Below the pieces are notes generated by a model. It searched no databases, was not told where the DNA came from, and was given only the letters and a program-made list of their open reading frames with translations. A DNA stretch of 64,000 bases, taken from NCBI GenBank assembly GCA_944989445.1, contig CALYLW010000745.1:237348-301347 (forward strand), written 5' to 3'. Each line of letters begins with the position of its first letter. Position 1 is the first letter of the stretch. This DNA is from Ampullaceana balthica. Lineage: Eukaryota > Mollusca > Gastropoda > Lymnaeidae. Of this stretch, positions 1 through 15,100 are shown piece after piece. Both the position numbers and the translations under genes were made by a program.

Positions 1-49
1 ATTCCAACTGAGACTGCACATCTTAAGTTAGAAAAATATTTGAACTCAC

Positions 50-165
50 CTGGCTCGTTCTCTTTTCTCATCTTTCTGCTGGAGTTGCATCTGCTGAATG
101 TATGTCCTTGACTCCTCCAGGTTGTCCTGAGATCTGCTCAACATCTCTTCAAGTTCTTCTTTTTC
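50..165 (-). CDS. CRACR2A: CRACR2A-like exon: coiled coil, last in window
   Basis: A 116-nt exon with acceptor ttaaataag and donor GTGAGT encodes [20 protein letters not shown] then [19 protein letters not shown]. It continues the coiled coil and ends in phase 2, so further exons lie left of the window. The intron before it is about 17 kb in this assembly and contains the largest array. Confidence 0.83.
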
Positions 166-3100
166 CTTATTTAAAAATTAGTTTTAAAAATTACAATTTG
201 AGTGAGTTATTTCATAAAAGAGTGTTGCAAGAGTGAGGGGCACAGGTAAGTGATACAGGGGGGGGGGCTGCATAGGTAGAGGAGGGAGAGATGCTTCTGG
301 GCAGTGATTGTTGGAGGGAGGTGCNNNNNNNNNNNNNNNNNNNNNNNNNNNNNNNNNNNNNNNNNNNNNNNNNNNNNNNNNNNNNNNNNNNNNNNNNNNN
401 NNNNNNNNNNNNNNNNNNNNNNNNAATGGTGATATTGATTGTTGGCGGTGGGTGGGTGTACTAGAATGGTGATATTGATTGTTGGAGGTGGGTGGGTGTA
501 CTAGAATGGTGATATTGATTGTTGGAGGTGGGTGGGTGTACTAGAATGGTGATATTGATTGTTGGAGGTGGGTGTACTAGAATGGTGATATTGATTGTTG
601 GAGGTGGGTGGGTGTACTAGAATGGTGATATTGATTGTTGGAGGTGGGTGTACTAGAATGGTGATATTGATTGTTGGAGGTGGGGGTGTACTAGAATGGT
701 GATATTGATTGTTGGGGGTGGGTGGGTGTACTAGAATGGTGATATTGATTGTTGGAGGTGGGTGTACTAGAATGGTGATATTGATTGTTGGAGGTGGGTG
801 GGTGTACTAGAATGGTGATATTGATTGTTGGAGGTGGGTGTACTAGAATGGTGATATTGATTGTTGGGGGTGGGTGGGTGTACTAGAATGGTGATATTGA
901 TTGTTGGAGGTGGGTGTACTAGAATGGTGATATTGATTGTTGGAGGTGGGTGGGTGTACTAGAATGGTGATATTGATTGTTGGAGGTGGGTGGGTGTACT
1001 AGAATGGTGATATTGATTGTTGGAGGTGGGTGGGTGTACTAGAATGGTGATATTGATTGTTGGAGGTGGGTGTACTAGAATGGTGATATTGATTGTTGGA
1101 GGTGGGTGGGTGTACTAGAATGGTGATATTGATTGTTGGGGTGGGTGGGTGTACTAGAATGGTGATATTGATTGTTGGGGTGGGTGGGTGTACTAGAATG
1201 GTGATATTGATTGTTGGAGGTGGGGTGTACTAGAATGGTGATATTGATTGTTGGGGGTGGGTGGGTGTACTAGAATGGTGATATTGATTGTTGGGGTGGG
1301 TGGGTGTACTAGAATGGTGATATTGATTGTTGGGGGTGGGTGGGTGTACTAGAATGGTGATATTGATTGTTGGGGGTGGGTGGGTGTACTAGAATGGTGA
1401 TATTGATTGTTGGGGGTGGGTGGGTGTACTAGAATGGTGATATTGATTGTTGGAGGGGGTGGGTGTACTAGAATGGTGATATTGATTGTTGGGGGTGGGT
1501 GGGTGTACTAGAATGGTGATATTGATTGTTGGAGGTGGGTGGGTGTACTAGAATGGTGATATTGATTGTTGGGGGTGGGTGGGTGTACTAGAATGGTGAT
1601 ATTGATTGTTGGAGGTGGGTGTACTAGAATGGTGATATTGATTGTTGGGGGTGGGTGGGTGTACTAGAATGGTGATATTGATTGTTGGAGGTGGGTGTAC
1701 TAGAATGGTGATATTGATTGTTGGAGGTGGGTGGGTGTACTAGAATGGTGATATTGATTGTTGGAGGTGGGGTGTACTAGAATGGTGATATTGATTGTTG
1801 GAGGGGTGGGTGTACTAGAATGGTGATATTGATTGTTGGAGGTGGGGTGTACTAGAATGGTGATATTGATTGTTGGAGGTGGGTGGGTGTACTAGAATGG
1901 TGATATTGATTGTTGGGGGTGGGTGGGTGTACTAGAATGGTGATATTGATTGTTGGAGGGTGGGTGGGTGTACTAGAATGGTGATATTGATTGTTGGAGG
2001 TGGGTGTACTAGAATGGTGATATTGATTGTTGGAGGTGGGTGGGTGTACTAGAATGGTGATATTGATTGTTGGGGGTGGGTGGGTGTACTAGAATGGTGA
2101 TATTGATTGTTGGGGGTGGGTGGGTGTACTAGAATGGTGATATTGATTGTTGGGAGGTGGGTGGGTGTACTAGAATGGTGATATTGATTGTTGGAGGGGG
2201 TGGGTGTACTAGAATGGTGATATTGATTGTTGGAGGTGGGTGGGTGTACTAGAATGGTGATATTGATTGTTGGGGGTGGGTGGGTGTACTAGAATGGTGA
2301 TATTGATTGTTGGAGGGTGGGTGGGTGTACTAGAATGGTGATATTGATTGTTGGAGGTGGGTGTATAGAATGGTGATATTGATTGTGGGGTGGGTGTACT
2401 AGAATGGTGATATTGATTGTTGGAGGTGGGTTGGGTGTACTAGAATGGTGATATTGATTGTTGGAGGTGGGTGGGTGTACTAGAATGGTGATATTGATTG
2501 TTGGAGGTGTGATGTGTGTGTACTAGAATGGTGATATTGATTGTTGGAGGTGGGTGGTGTGTACTAGAATGGTGATATTGATTGTTGGAGGTGGGTGTAC
2601 TAGAATGGTGATATTGATTGTTGGAGGTGGGGTGTACTAGAATGGTGATATTGATTGTTGGGGGTGGGTGTACTAGAATGGTGATATTGATTGTTGGAGG
2701 TGGGTGTACTAGAATGGTGATATTGATTGTTGGAGGTGGGTGGGTGTACTAGAATGGTGATATTGATTGTTGGAGGTGGGTGGGTGTACTAGAATGGTGA
2801 TATTGATTGTTGGAGTGGGTGTATGATGTTTGAGTGGGTATGTCTGATTGATTTGATTGTTGGGTGGGTGTACTAGAATGGTGATATTGATTGTTGGGGG
2901 TGGGTGGGGTGTACTAGAATGGTGATATTGATTGTTGGGGGTGGGTGTACTAGAATGTGATTGATATTGGAGTGGGTGGTTCTAGATGGTGGATGTTGGT
3001 GGTGTGTACTAGAATGGTGATATTGATTGTTGGAGGTGGGTGGGTGTACTAGAATGGTGATATTGATTGTTGGAGTGGTGGGTGTACTAGAATGGTGATA

Positions 3101-6100
3101 TTGATTGTTGGAGGTGGGTGGGTGTACTAGATGGTGATATTGATTGTTGGGGTGGGTGTACTAGATGGTGATATTGATTGTTGGAGGTGGGTCGTGGGTG
3201 GGTGTGTACTAGAATGGTGATATTGATTGTTGGAGGTGGGGTGTACTAGAATGGTGATATTGATTGTTGGAGGTGGGTGGGTGTACTAGAATGGTGATAT
3301 TGATTGTTGGAGGTGGGTGTATGATGGTGATATGATTGGGGGGGTGGGTGTACTAGAATGGTGATATTGATTGTTGGAGGTGGGTGTACTAGAATGGTGT
3401 TTTGATGTTGGAGTGTACTGAATGGTGTATTGTTGTTGGAGGTGGGTGTACTAGAATGGTGATATTGATTGTTGGAGGTGGGTGGGGTTTGTACTAGAAT
3501 GGTGATATTGATTGTTGGAGTGGGTGGTGTACTAGAATGGTGATATTGATTGTTGGAGGGTGGGTGGGGTGTACTAGAATGGTGATATTGATTGTTGGGA
3601 GGGTGGGTGGGTGTACTAGAATGGTGATATTGATTGTTGGGGGGGTGGGTGTACTAGAATGGTGATATTGATTGTGTTGGAGGTGGGTGGGTGTACTAGA
3701 ATGGTGATATTGATTGTTGGAGGGTGGGTGGGTGTACTAGAATGGTGATATTGATTGTTGGGGTGGGTGGGTGTACTAGAATGGTGATATGATTGTTGGG
3801 GGTGGTGTGTACTAGAATGGTGATATTGATTGTTGGAGGGTGGGTGTACTAGAATGGTGATATTGATTGTTGGGAGGGTGGGTGGGGTGTGTACTAGAAT
3901 GGTGATATTGATTGTTGGTGGGTGGGTGTGTACTAGAATGGTGATATTGATTGTTGGGGGTGGGTGGGGTGTACTAGAATGGTGATATTGATTGTTGGAG
4001 GGGGGGTGGGTGTACTAGAATGGTGATATGTGTGATATTGATTGTGTGTGTTGGGTGGGGTGGGTGTACTAGAATGGTGATATTGATTGTTGGGGGTGGG
4101 TGGGTGTACTAGAATGGTGATATTGATTGTTGGAGGTGGGTGGGTGATGTGTGATATTGATTGTTGGGGGTTGTGTACTAGAATGGTGATATTGATTGTG
4201 GAGGTGGGTGGGTGTACTAGAATGGTGATATTGATTGTTGGGGGTGGGTGGGTGTACTAGAATGGTGATATTGATTGTTGGGGGTGGGTGGGTGTACTAG
4301 AATGGTGATATTGATTGTTGATGGGTGGGTGTACTAGAATGGTGATATTGATTGTTGGGGGTGGGTGGGTGTACTAGAATGGTGATATTGATTGTTGGTG
4401 GGTGTCTAGAATGGTGATATTGATTGTTGGAGGTGGTGTGTACTAGAATGGTGATATTGATTGTTGGAGGTGGGTGGGGTGTACTAAATGGTGATATTGA
4501 TTGTTGGGGGTGGTGTATTGTGTATATTGATTGTTGGAGGTGGGTGGGTGTACTAGAATGGTGATATTGATTGTTGGAGGGTGGGTGGGTGTACTAGAAT
4601 GGTGATATTGATTGTTGGGGGTGGGTGGGTGTACTAGAATGGTGATATTGATTGTTGGGGGTGGGGGGTGTACTAGAATGGTGATATTGATTGTTGGGGG
4701 TGGGTGGGTGTACTAGAATGGTGATATTGATTGTTGGAGGGGGGTGGGGTGTACTAGAATGGTGATATTGATTGTTGGAGGTGGGTGTACTAGAATGGTG
4801 ATATTGATTGTTGGAGGTGGGTGTGTACTAGAATGGTGATATTGATTGTTGGGGGTGGGGGTGTACTAGAATGGTGATATTGATTGTTGGAGGTGGGTGT
4901 ACTAGAATGGTGATATTGATTGTTGGAGGTTGGGTGTACTAGAATGGTGATATTGATTGTTGGAGGGTGGGGTGTACTAGAATGGTGATATTGATTGTTG
5001 GAGGTGGGTGGGTGTACTAGAATGGTGATATTGATTGTTGGAGGTGGGTGTACTAGAATGGTGATATTGATTGTTGGAGGTGGGGTGTACTAGAATGGTG
5101 ATATTGATTGTTGGAGGTGGGTGTACTAGAATGGTGATATTGATTGTTGGAGGGTGGGGTGTACTAGAATGGTGATATTGATTGTTGGAGGTGGGTGTAC
5201 TAGAATGGTGATATTGATTGTTGGAGGTGGGTGTACTAGAATGGTGATATTGATTGTTGGAGGTGGGTTGTACTAGAATGGTGATATTGATTGTTGGAGG
5301 TGGGGTGTACTAGAATGGTGATATTGATTGTTGGGGGTGGGTGGGTGTACTAGAATGGTGATATTGATTGTTGGAGGGTGGGTGTACTAGAATGGTGATA
5401 TTGATTGTTGGAGGTGGGTGTACTAGAATGGTGATATTGATTGTTGGAGGTGGGTGTACTAGAATGGTGATATTGATTGTTGGGGGTGGGTGTACTAGAA
5501 TGGTGATATTGATTGTTGGAGGTGGGTGGGTGTACTAGAATGGTGATATTGATTGTTGGGGTGGGTGTACTAGAATGGTGATATTGATTGTTGGAGGGGT
5601 GGGGTGTACTAGAATGGTGATATTGATTGTTGGAGGTGGGTGGGTGTACTAGAATGGTGATATTGATTGTTGGAGGTGGGTGGGTGTACTAGAATGGTGA
5701 TATTGATTGTTGGAGGTGGGTGGGTGTACTAGAATGGTGATATTGATTGTTGGGGGGTGGGTGTACTAGAATGGTGATATTGATTGTTGGAGGTGGGTGG
5801 GTGTACTAGAATGGTGATATTGATTGTTGGAGGTGGGTGTACTAGAATGGTGATATTGATTGTTGGGGGTGGGTGGGTGTACTAGAATGGTGATATTGAT
5901 TGTTGGAGGTGGGGTGTACTAGAATGGTGATATTGATTGTTGGAGGTGGGTGGGTGTACTAGAATGGTGATATTGATTGTTGGGGGTGGGTGTACTAGAA
6001 TGGTGATATTGATTGTTGGGGGGTGGGTGTACTAGAATGGTGATATTGATTGTTGGAGGTGGGTGGGTGTACTAGAATGGTGATATTGATTGTTGGGGGT

Positions 6101-9100
6101 GGGTGTACTAGAATGGTGATATTGATTGTTGGAGGTGGGTGGGTGTACTAGAATGGTGATATTGATTGTTGGGGGGTGGGTGTACTAGAATGGTGATATT
6201 GATTGTTGGAGGTGGGGTGTACTAGAATGGTGATATTGATTGTTGGGATGGGTGGGTGTACTAGAATGGTGATATTGATTGTTGGAGGTGGGTGTACTAG
6301 AATGGTGATATTGATTGTTGGGGTGGGTGGGTGTACTAGAATGGTGATATTGATTGTTGGAGGTGGGTGTACTAGAATGGTGATATTGATTGTTGGGGTG
6401 GGTGTGTACTAGAATGGTGATATTGATTGTTGGAGGTGGGTGTACTAGAATGGTGATATTGATTGTTGGAGGTGGGTGTACTAGAATGGTGATATTGATT
6501 GTTGGAGGTGGGTGTACTAGAATGGTGATATTGATTGTTGGAGGTGGGTGGGTGTACTAGAATGGTGATATTGATTGTTGGAGGTGGGTGGGTGTACTAG
6601 AATGGTGATATTGATTGTTGGAGGTAGGGTGTACTAGAATGGTGATATTGATTGTTGGAGGTGGGTGGGTGTACTAGAATGGTGATATTGATTGTTGGAG
6701 GTAGGTGTACTAGAATGGTGATATTGATTGTTGGAGGTGGGGGTACTAGAATGGTGATATTGATTGTTGGGGGTGGGTGGGTGTACTAGAATGGTGATAT
6801 TGATTGTTGGAGGTGGGTGTACTAGAATGGTGATATTGATTGTTGGAGGTGGGTGGGTGTACTAGAATGGTGATATTGATTGTTGGAGGTGGGTGTACTA
6901 GAATGGTGATATTGATTGTTGGGGGTGGGTGGGTGTACTAGAATGGTGATATTGATTGTTGGAGGTAGGTGTACTAGAATGGTGATATTGATTGTTGGAG
7001 GTGGGTGGGTGTACTAGAATGGTGATATTGATTGTTGGAGGTAGGGTGTACTAGAATGGTGATATTGATTGTTGGAGGTGGGTGGGTGTACTAGAATGGT
7101 GATATTGATTGTTGGAGGTAGGTGTACTAGAATGGTGATATTGATTGTTGGGGGTGGGTGGGTGTACTAGAATGGTGATATTGATTGTTGGGGTGGGTGG
7201 GTGTACTAGAATGGTGATATTGATTGTTGGGGGTGGGTGGGTGTACTAGAATGGTGATATTGATTGTTGGCGGGGGTGGGTGTACTAGAATGGTGATATT
7301 GATTGTTGGGGGTGGGTGGGTGTACTAGAATGGTGATATTGATTGTTGGGGGTGGGTGGGTGTACTAGAATGGTGATATTGATTGTTGGGGGTGGGTGGG
7401 TGTACTAGAATGGTGATATTGATTGTTGGGGGTGGGCGGGTGTACTAGAATGGTGATATTGATTGTTGGGGGTGGGTGGGTGTACTAGAATGGTGATATT
7501 GATTGTTGGAGGGGGGTGGGGGTGTACTAGAATGGTGATATTGATTGTTGGAGGTGGGTGTACTAGAATGGTGATATTGATTGTTGGAGGTGGGTGTACT
7601 AGAATGGTGATATTGATTGTTGGAGGTGGGGGTGTACTAGAATGGTGATATTGATTGTTGGAGGTGGGCTGTACTAGAATGGTGATATTGATTGTTGGAG
7701 GTTGGGTGTACTAGAATGGTGATATTGATTGTTGGAGGTGGGGTGTACTAGAATGGTGATATTGATTGTTGGAGGTGGGTGGGTGTACTAGAATGGTGAT
7801 ATTGATTGTTGGAGGGGTGGGTGTACTAGAATGGTGATATTGATTGTTGGAGGTGGGGGTGTACTAGAATGGTGATATTGATTGTTGGAGGGTGGGGTGT
7901 ACTAGAATGGTGATATTGATTGTTGGAGGTGGGGGTGTACTAGAATGGTGATATTGATTGTTGGGGGTGGGGGTGTACTAGAATGGTGATATTGATTGTT
8001 GGGGGTGGGTGTACTAGAATGGTGATATTGATTGTTGGAGGTGGGGTTGTACTAGAATGGTGATATTGATTGTTGGAGGGGGGTGTACTAGAATGGTGAT
8101 ATTGATTGTTGGGGGTGGGTGGGTGTACTAGAATGGTGATATTGATTGTTGGGGGTGGGTGTACTAGAATGGTGATATTGATTGTTGGAGGTGGGTGTAC
8201 TAGAATGGTGATATTGATTGTTGGAGGTGGGGGTGTACTAGAATGGTGATATTGATTGTTGGGGGTGGGTGTACTAGAATGGTGATATTGATTGTTGGAG
8301 GTGGGTGGGTGTACTAGAATGGTGATATTGATTGTTGGAGGTGGGTGTACTAGAATGGTGATATTGATTGTTGGAGGGGTGGGTGTACTAGAATGGTGAT
8401 ATTGATTGTTGGGGGTGGGTGTACTAGAATGGTGATATTGATTGTTGGAGGTGGGTGGGTGTACTAGAATGGTGATATTGATTGTTGGAGGTGGGTGGGT
8501 GTACTAGAATGGTGATATTGATTGTTGGGGGTGGGTGTACTAGAATGGTGATATTGATTGTTGGAGGTGGGTGTGTACTAGAATGGTGATATTGATTGTT
8601 GGAGGTGGGGTGTACTAGAATGGTGATATTGATTGTTGGAGGGTGGGTGGGTGTACTAGAATGGTGATATTGATTGTTGGGGGGTGGGTGTACTAGAATG
8701 GTGATATTGATTGTTGGGGGTGGGTGTACTAGAATGGTGATATTGATTGTTGGAGGTGGGTGGGTGTACTAGAATGGTGATATTGATTGTTGGGGGGTGG
8801 GTGTACTAGAATGGTGATATTGATTGTTGGAGGTGGGTGGGTGTACTAGAATGGTGATATTGATTGTTGGGGGGTGGGTGTACTAGAATGGTGATATTGA
8901 TTGTTGGAGGTGGGTGTACTAGAATGGTGATATTGATTGTTGGAGGGTGGGTGTACTAGAATGGTGATATTGATTGTTGGAGGGTGGGGTGTACTAGAAT
9001 GGTGATATTGATTGTTGGGGTGGGTGGGTGTACTAGAATGGTGATATTGATTGTTGGAGGTGGGGTGTACTAGAATGGTGATATTGATTGTTGGGGGTGG

Positions 9101-12100
9101 GTGTACTAGAATGGTGATATTGATTGTTGGAGGTGGGTGTACTAGAATGGTGATATTGATTGTTGGAGGTGGGTGTACTAGAATGGTGATATTGATTGTT
9201 GGAGGTGGGTGTACTAGAATGGTGATATTGATTGTTGGAGGTGGGTGTACTAGAATGGTGATATTGATTGTTGGGGGTGGGTGTACTAGAATGGTGATAT
9301 TGATTGTTGGAGGGGGTGGGTGTACTAGAATGGTGATATTGATTGTTGGAGGTGGGTGGGTGTACTAGAATGGTGATATTGATTGTTGGAGGTGGGTGGG
9401 TGTACTAGAATGGTGATATTGATTGTTGGAGGTGGGTGTACTAGAATGGTGATATTGATTGTTGGAGGGTGGGTGGGTGTACTAGAATGGTGATATTGAT
9501 TGTTGGAGGTGGGTGTACTAGAATGGTGATATTGATTGTTGGAGGTGGGGGGTGTACTAGAATGGTGATATTGATTGTTGGGGGTGGGTGGGTGTACTAG
9601 AATGGTGATATTGATTGTTGGGGGTGGGTGGGTGTACTAGAATGGTGATATTGATTGTTGGGGGTGGGTGGGTGTACTAGAATGGTGATATTGATTGTTG
9701 GAGGGTGGGTGGGTGTACTAGAATGGTGATATTGATTGTTGGAGGGTGGGTGGGTGTACTAGAATGGTGATATTGATTGTTGGAGGTGGGTGGGTGTACT
9801 AGAATGGTGATATTGATTGTTGGGGGTGGGTGGGTGTACTAGAATGGTGATATTGATTGTTGGGGGTGGGTGGGTGTACTAGAATGGTGATATTGATTGT
9901 TGGAGGTGGGTGGGTGTACTAGAATGGTGATATTGATTGTTGGAGGTGGGTGTACTAGAATGGTGATATTGATTGTTGGGGGTGGGTGGGTGTACTAGAA
10001 TGGTGATATTGATTGTTGGGGGTGGGTGGGTGTACTAGAATGGTGATATTGATTGTTGGAGGGGGTGGGTGTACTAGAATGGTGATATTGATTGTTGGAG
10101 GTGGGGTGTACTAGAATGGTGATATTGATTGTTGGAGGTGGGTGGGTGTACTAGAATGGTGATATTGATTGTTGGGGGTGGGTGGGTGTACTAGAATGGT
10201 GATATTGATTGTTGGGGGTGGGTGGGTGTACTAGAATGGTGATATTGATTGTTGGAGGGGGGTGGGTGTACTAGAATGGTGATATTGATTGTTGGGGGTG
10301 GGTGGGTGTACTAGAATGGTGATATTGATTGTTGGGGGTGGGTGGGTGTACTAGAATGGTGATATTGATTGTTGGGGGTGGGTGGGTGTACTAGAATGGT
10401 GATATTGATTGTTGGGGGTGGGTGGGTGTACTAGAATGGTGATATTGATTGTTGGGGGTGGGTGGGTGTACTAGAATGGTGATATTGATTGTTGGGGGTG
10501 GGTGGGTGTACTAGAATCGTGATAGTGATTGTTGGGGGTGGGTGGGTGTACTAGAATGATGATATTGATTGTTGGAAGTGGGTGTACTAGAATGGTGATA
10601 TTGATTGTTGGAGGTGGGTCCACTAGAATGGTGATATTGATTGTTGGAGGTGGGTGTACTAGAATGGTGATATTGATTGTTAGATGTGGGTGGGTGTACT
10701 AAATGGTGATATTGATTGTTGGAGGGGGTGTACTAGAATGATGATATTGATTGTTGGAGGTGTGTGTACTAGAATGATATTGATTGTTGGAGGTGGCTGT
10801 ACTAGAATGGTGATATTGATTGTTGGAGGTGGGTTTTCTAGAATGGTGATATTGATTGTTGGAGGTGGGTGTACTAGAATGGTGATATTGATTGTTGGAG
10901 GTGGGTGGGTGTACTAGAATGGTGATATTGATTGTTGGAGGTGGGTGGGTGTACTAGAATGGTGATATTGATTGTTGGGGGTGGGTGTACTAGAATGGTG
11001 ATATTGATTGTTGGAGGTGGGTGGGTGTACTAGAATGGTGATATTGATTGTTGGAGGTGGGTGGGTGTAATAGAATGGTGATATTGATTGTTGGAGGTGG
11101 GTGGGGGTGTACTAGAATGGTGATATTGATTGTTGGAGGGGGTCGGGGGTGTACTAGAATGGTGATATTGATATGTTGGAGGTGGGTGGGGTGTACTAGA
11201 ATGGTGATATTGATTGTTGGGGGTGGGTGGGTGTACTAGAATGGTGATATTGATTGTTGGAGGGGGTGGGGGTGTACTAGAATGATGATATTGATTGTTG
11301 GAGGTGGGTGTACTTGAATGGTGATATTGATTGTTGGGGGTGGGTGTACTAGAATAGTGATATTGATTGTTGGGGGCGGGGTGTACTAGAATGGTGATAT
11401 TGATTGTTGGGGGTGGGGGTGTACTAGAATGATGATATTGATTGTTGGAGGTGGGTGTACTAGAATGGTGATATTGATTGTTGGAGGTGGGTGTACTAGA
11501 ATGGTGATATTGATTGTTGGAGGTGGGTGTACTAGAATGGTGATATTGATTGTTGGAGGTGGGTGTACTAGAATGGTGATATTGATTGTTGGCGGTGGGT
11601 GGGTGTACTAGAATGGTGATATTGATTGTTGGAGGTGGGTGGGTGTACTAGAATGGTGATATTGATTGTTGGAGGTGGGTGGGTGTACTAGAATGGTGAT
11701 ATTGATTGTTGAAGGTGGGTGTACTAGAATGGTGATATTGATTGTTGAAGGTGGGTGTACTAGAATGGTGATATTGATTGTTGGGGGTGGGTGGGTGTAC
11801 TAGAATGGTAATATTGATTGTTGGGGGTGGGTGTACTAGAATGGTGATATTGATTGTTGGCGGTGGGTGGGTGTACTAGAATGGTGATATTGATTGTTGG
11901 AGGTGGGTGGGTGTACTAGAATGGTGATATTGAATGTTGGAGGTGGGTGGGTGTACTAGAATGGTGATATTGATTGTTGGAGGTAGGTGTACTAGAATGG
12001 TGATATTGATTGTTGGAGGTGGGTGGGTGTACTAGAATGGTGATATTGATTGTTGGAGGTAGGTGTACTAGAATGGTGATATTGATTGTTGGAGGTGGGT

Positions 12101-15100
12101 GGTACTAGAATGGTGATATTGATTGTTGGGGGTGGGTGGGTGTACTAGAATGGTGATATTGATTGTTGGAGGTAGGTGTACTAGAATGGTGATATTGATT
12201 GTTGGAGGTGGGTGGGTGTACTAGAATGGTGATATTGATTGTTGGAGGTAGGTGTACTAGAATGGTGATATTGATTGTTGGGGGTGGGTGGGTGTACTAG
12301 AATGGTGATATTGATTGTTGGAGGTAGGTGTACTAGAATGGTGATATTGATTGTTGGAGGTGGGTGGGTGTACTAGAATGGTGATATTGATTGTTGGAGG
12401 TAGGTGTACTAGAATGGTGATATTGATTGTTGGAGGTGGGTGGGTGTACTAGAATGGTGATATTGATTGTTGGAGGTAGGTGTACTAGAATGGTGATATT
12501 GATTGTTGGGGGTGGGTGGGTGTACTAGAATGGTGATATTGATTGTTGGGGTGGGTGGGTGTACTAGAATGGTGATATTGATTGTTGGGGGTGGGTGGGT
12601 GTACTAGAATGGTGATATTGATTGTTGGCGGGGGATGGGTGTACTAGAATGGTGATATTGATTGTTGGGGGTGGGTGGGTGTACTAGAATGGTGATATTG
12701 ATTGTTGGGGGTGGGTGGGTGTACTAGAATGGTGATATTGATTGTTGGGGGTGGGTGGGTGTACTAGAATGGTGATATTGATTGTTGGGGGTGGGCGGGT
12801 GTACTAGAATCGTGATAGTAATTGTTGGGGGTGGGTGGGTGTACTAGAATGGTGATATTGATTGTTGGAGGGGGGTGGGGGTGTACTAGAATGATGATAT
12901 TGATTGTTGGAGGTGGGTGTACTAGAATGATGATATTGATTGTTGGAAGTGGGTGTACTAGAATGGTGATATTGATTGTTGGGGGTGGGGGTGTACTAGA
13001 ATGATGATATTGATTGTTGGAGGTGGCTGTACTAGAATGGTTATATTGATTGTTGGAGGTTGGGTGTACTAGAATGGTGATATTGATTGTTGGAGGTGGG
13101 TGTACTAGAATGGTGATATTGATTGTTGGAGGTGGGTGGGTGTACTAGAATGGTGATATTGATTGTTGGAGGGGGGTGTACTAGAATGGTGATATTGATT
13201 GTTGGAGGGGGGTGTACTAGAATGGTGATATTGATTGTTGGAGGGGGGTCTACTAGAATGGTGATATTGATAGTTGGAGGGGGGTGTACTAGAATGGTGA
13301 TATTGGTTGTTGGGGGTGGGGGTACTAGAATGGTGATATTGATTGTTGGGGGTGGGTGTACTAGAATGGTGAAATTGATTGTTGGAGGGGGTTGTACTAG
13401 AATGGTGATATTGATTGTTGGAGGGGGGTGTACTAGAATGGTGATATTGGTTGTTGGGGGTGGGTGGGTGTACTAGAATGGTGATATTGATTGTTGGGGG
13501 TGGGTGTACTAGAATGGTGATATTGATTGTTGGAGGTGGGTGTACTAGAATGGTGATATTGATTGTTGGAGGGGGGTGTACTAGAATGGTGATATTGATT
13601 GTTGGGGGTGGGTGTACTAGAATGGTAATATTGATTGTTGGAGGTGGGTGGGTGTACTAGAATGGTGATATTGATTGTTGGGGTGGGTGTACTAGAATGG
13701 TGATATTGATTGTTGGAGGGTGGGGTGTACTAGAATGGTGATATTGATTGTTGGGGGTGGGTGTACTAGAATGGTGATATTGATTGTTGGAGGTGGGTGG
13801 GTGCACTAGAAATGGTGATATTGATTGTTGCGAGTGGGTGGGTGTACTAGAATGGTGATATTGATTGTTGGGGGTGGGTGTACTAGAATGGTGATATTGA
13901 TTGTTGGAGGTGGGTGTACTAGAATGGTGATATTGATTGTTGGAGGTGGGTGTACTAGAATGGTGATATTGATTGTTGGGGGTGGGTGGGTGTACTAGAA
14001 TGGTGATATTGATTGTTGGAGGGGGTGTACTAGAATGGTGATATTGATTGTTGGAGGTGGGTGGGTGTACTAGAATGGTGATATTGATTGTTGGGGGTGG
14101 GTGTACTAGAATGGTGATATTGATTGTTGGGGGTGGGTGTACTAGAATGGTGATATTGATTGTTGGAGGTGGGTGGGTGTACTAGAATGGTGATATTGAT
14201 TGTTGGGGGTGGGTGTACTAGAATGGTGATATTGATTGTTGGAGGTGGGTGGGTGTACTAGAATGGTGATATTGATTGTTGGGGGTGGGTGTACTAGAAT
14301 GGTGATATTGATTGTTGGAGGGTGGGGTGTACTAGAATGGTGATATTGATTGTTGTGGATGGGTGGGTGTACTAGAATGGTGATATTGATTGTTGGAGGT
14401 GGGTGTACTAGAATGGTGATATTGATTGTTGGGGGTGGGTGGGTGTACTAGAATGGTGATATTGATTGTTGGAGGTGGGTGTACTAGAATGGTGATATTG
14501 ATTGTTGGGGTGGGTGTGTACTAGAATGGTGATATTGATTGTTGGAGGTGGGTGTACTAGAATGGTGATATTGATTGTTGGAGGTGGGTGGGTGTACTAG
14601 AATGGTGATATTGATTGTTGGAGGTGGGTGTACTAGAATGGTGATATTGATTGTTGGAGGTGGGGTGTACTAGAATGGTGATATTGATTGTTGGGGGTGG
14701 GGTGTACTAGAATGGTGATATTGATTGTTGGGGGTGGGTGTACTAGAATGGTGATATTGATTGTTGGGGGTGGGTGTACTAGAATGGTGATATTGATTGT
14801 TGGAGGTGGGTGTACTAGAATGGTGATATTGATTGTTGGGGGGTGGGTGTACTAGAATGGTGATATTGATTGTTGGAGGTGGGTGTACTAGAATGGTGAT
14901 ATTGATTGTTGGAGGGTGGGTGTACTAGAATGGTGATATTGATTGTTGGAGGTGGGTGTACTAGAATGGTGATATTGATTGTTGGAGGTGGGTGTACTAG
15001 AATGGTGATATTGATTGTTGGAGGGTGGGTGTACTAGAATGGTGATATTGATTGTTGGAGGGTGGGTGTACTAGAATGGTGATATTGATTGTTGGAGGTG

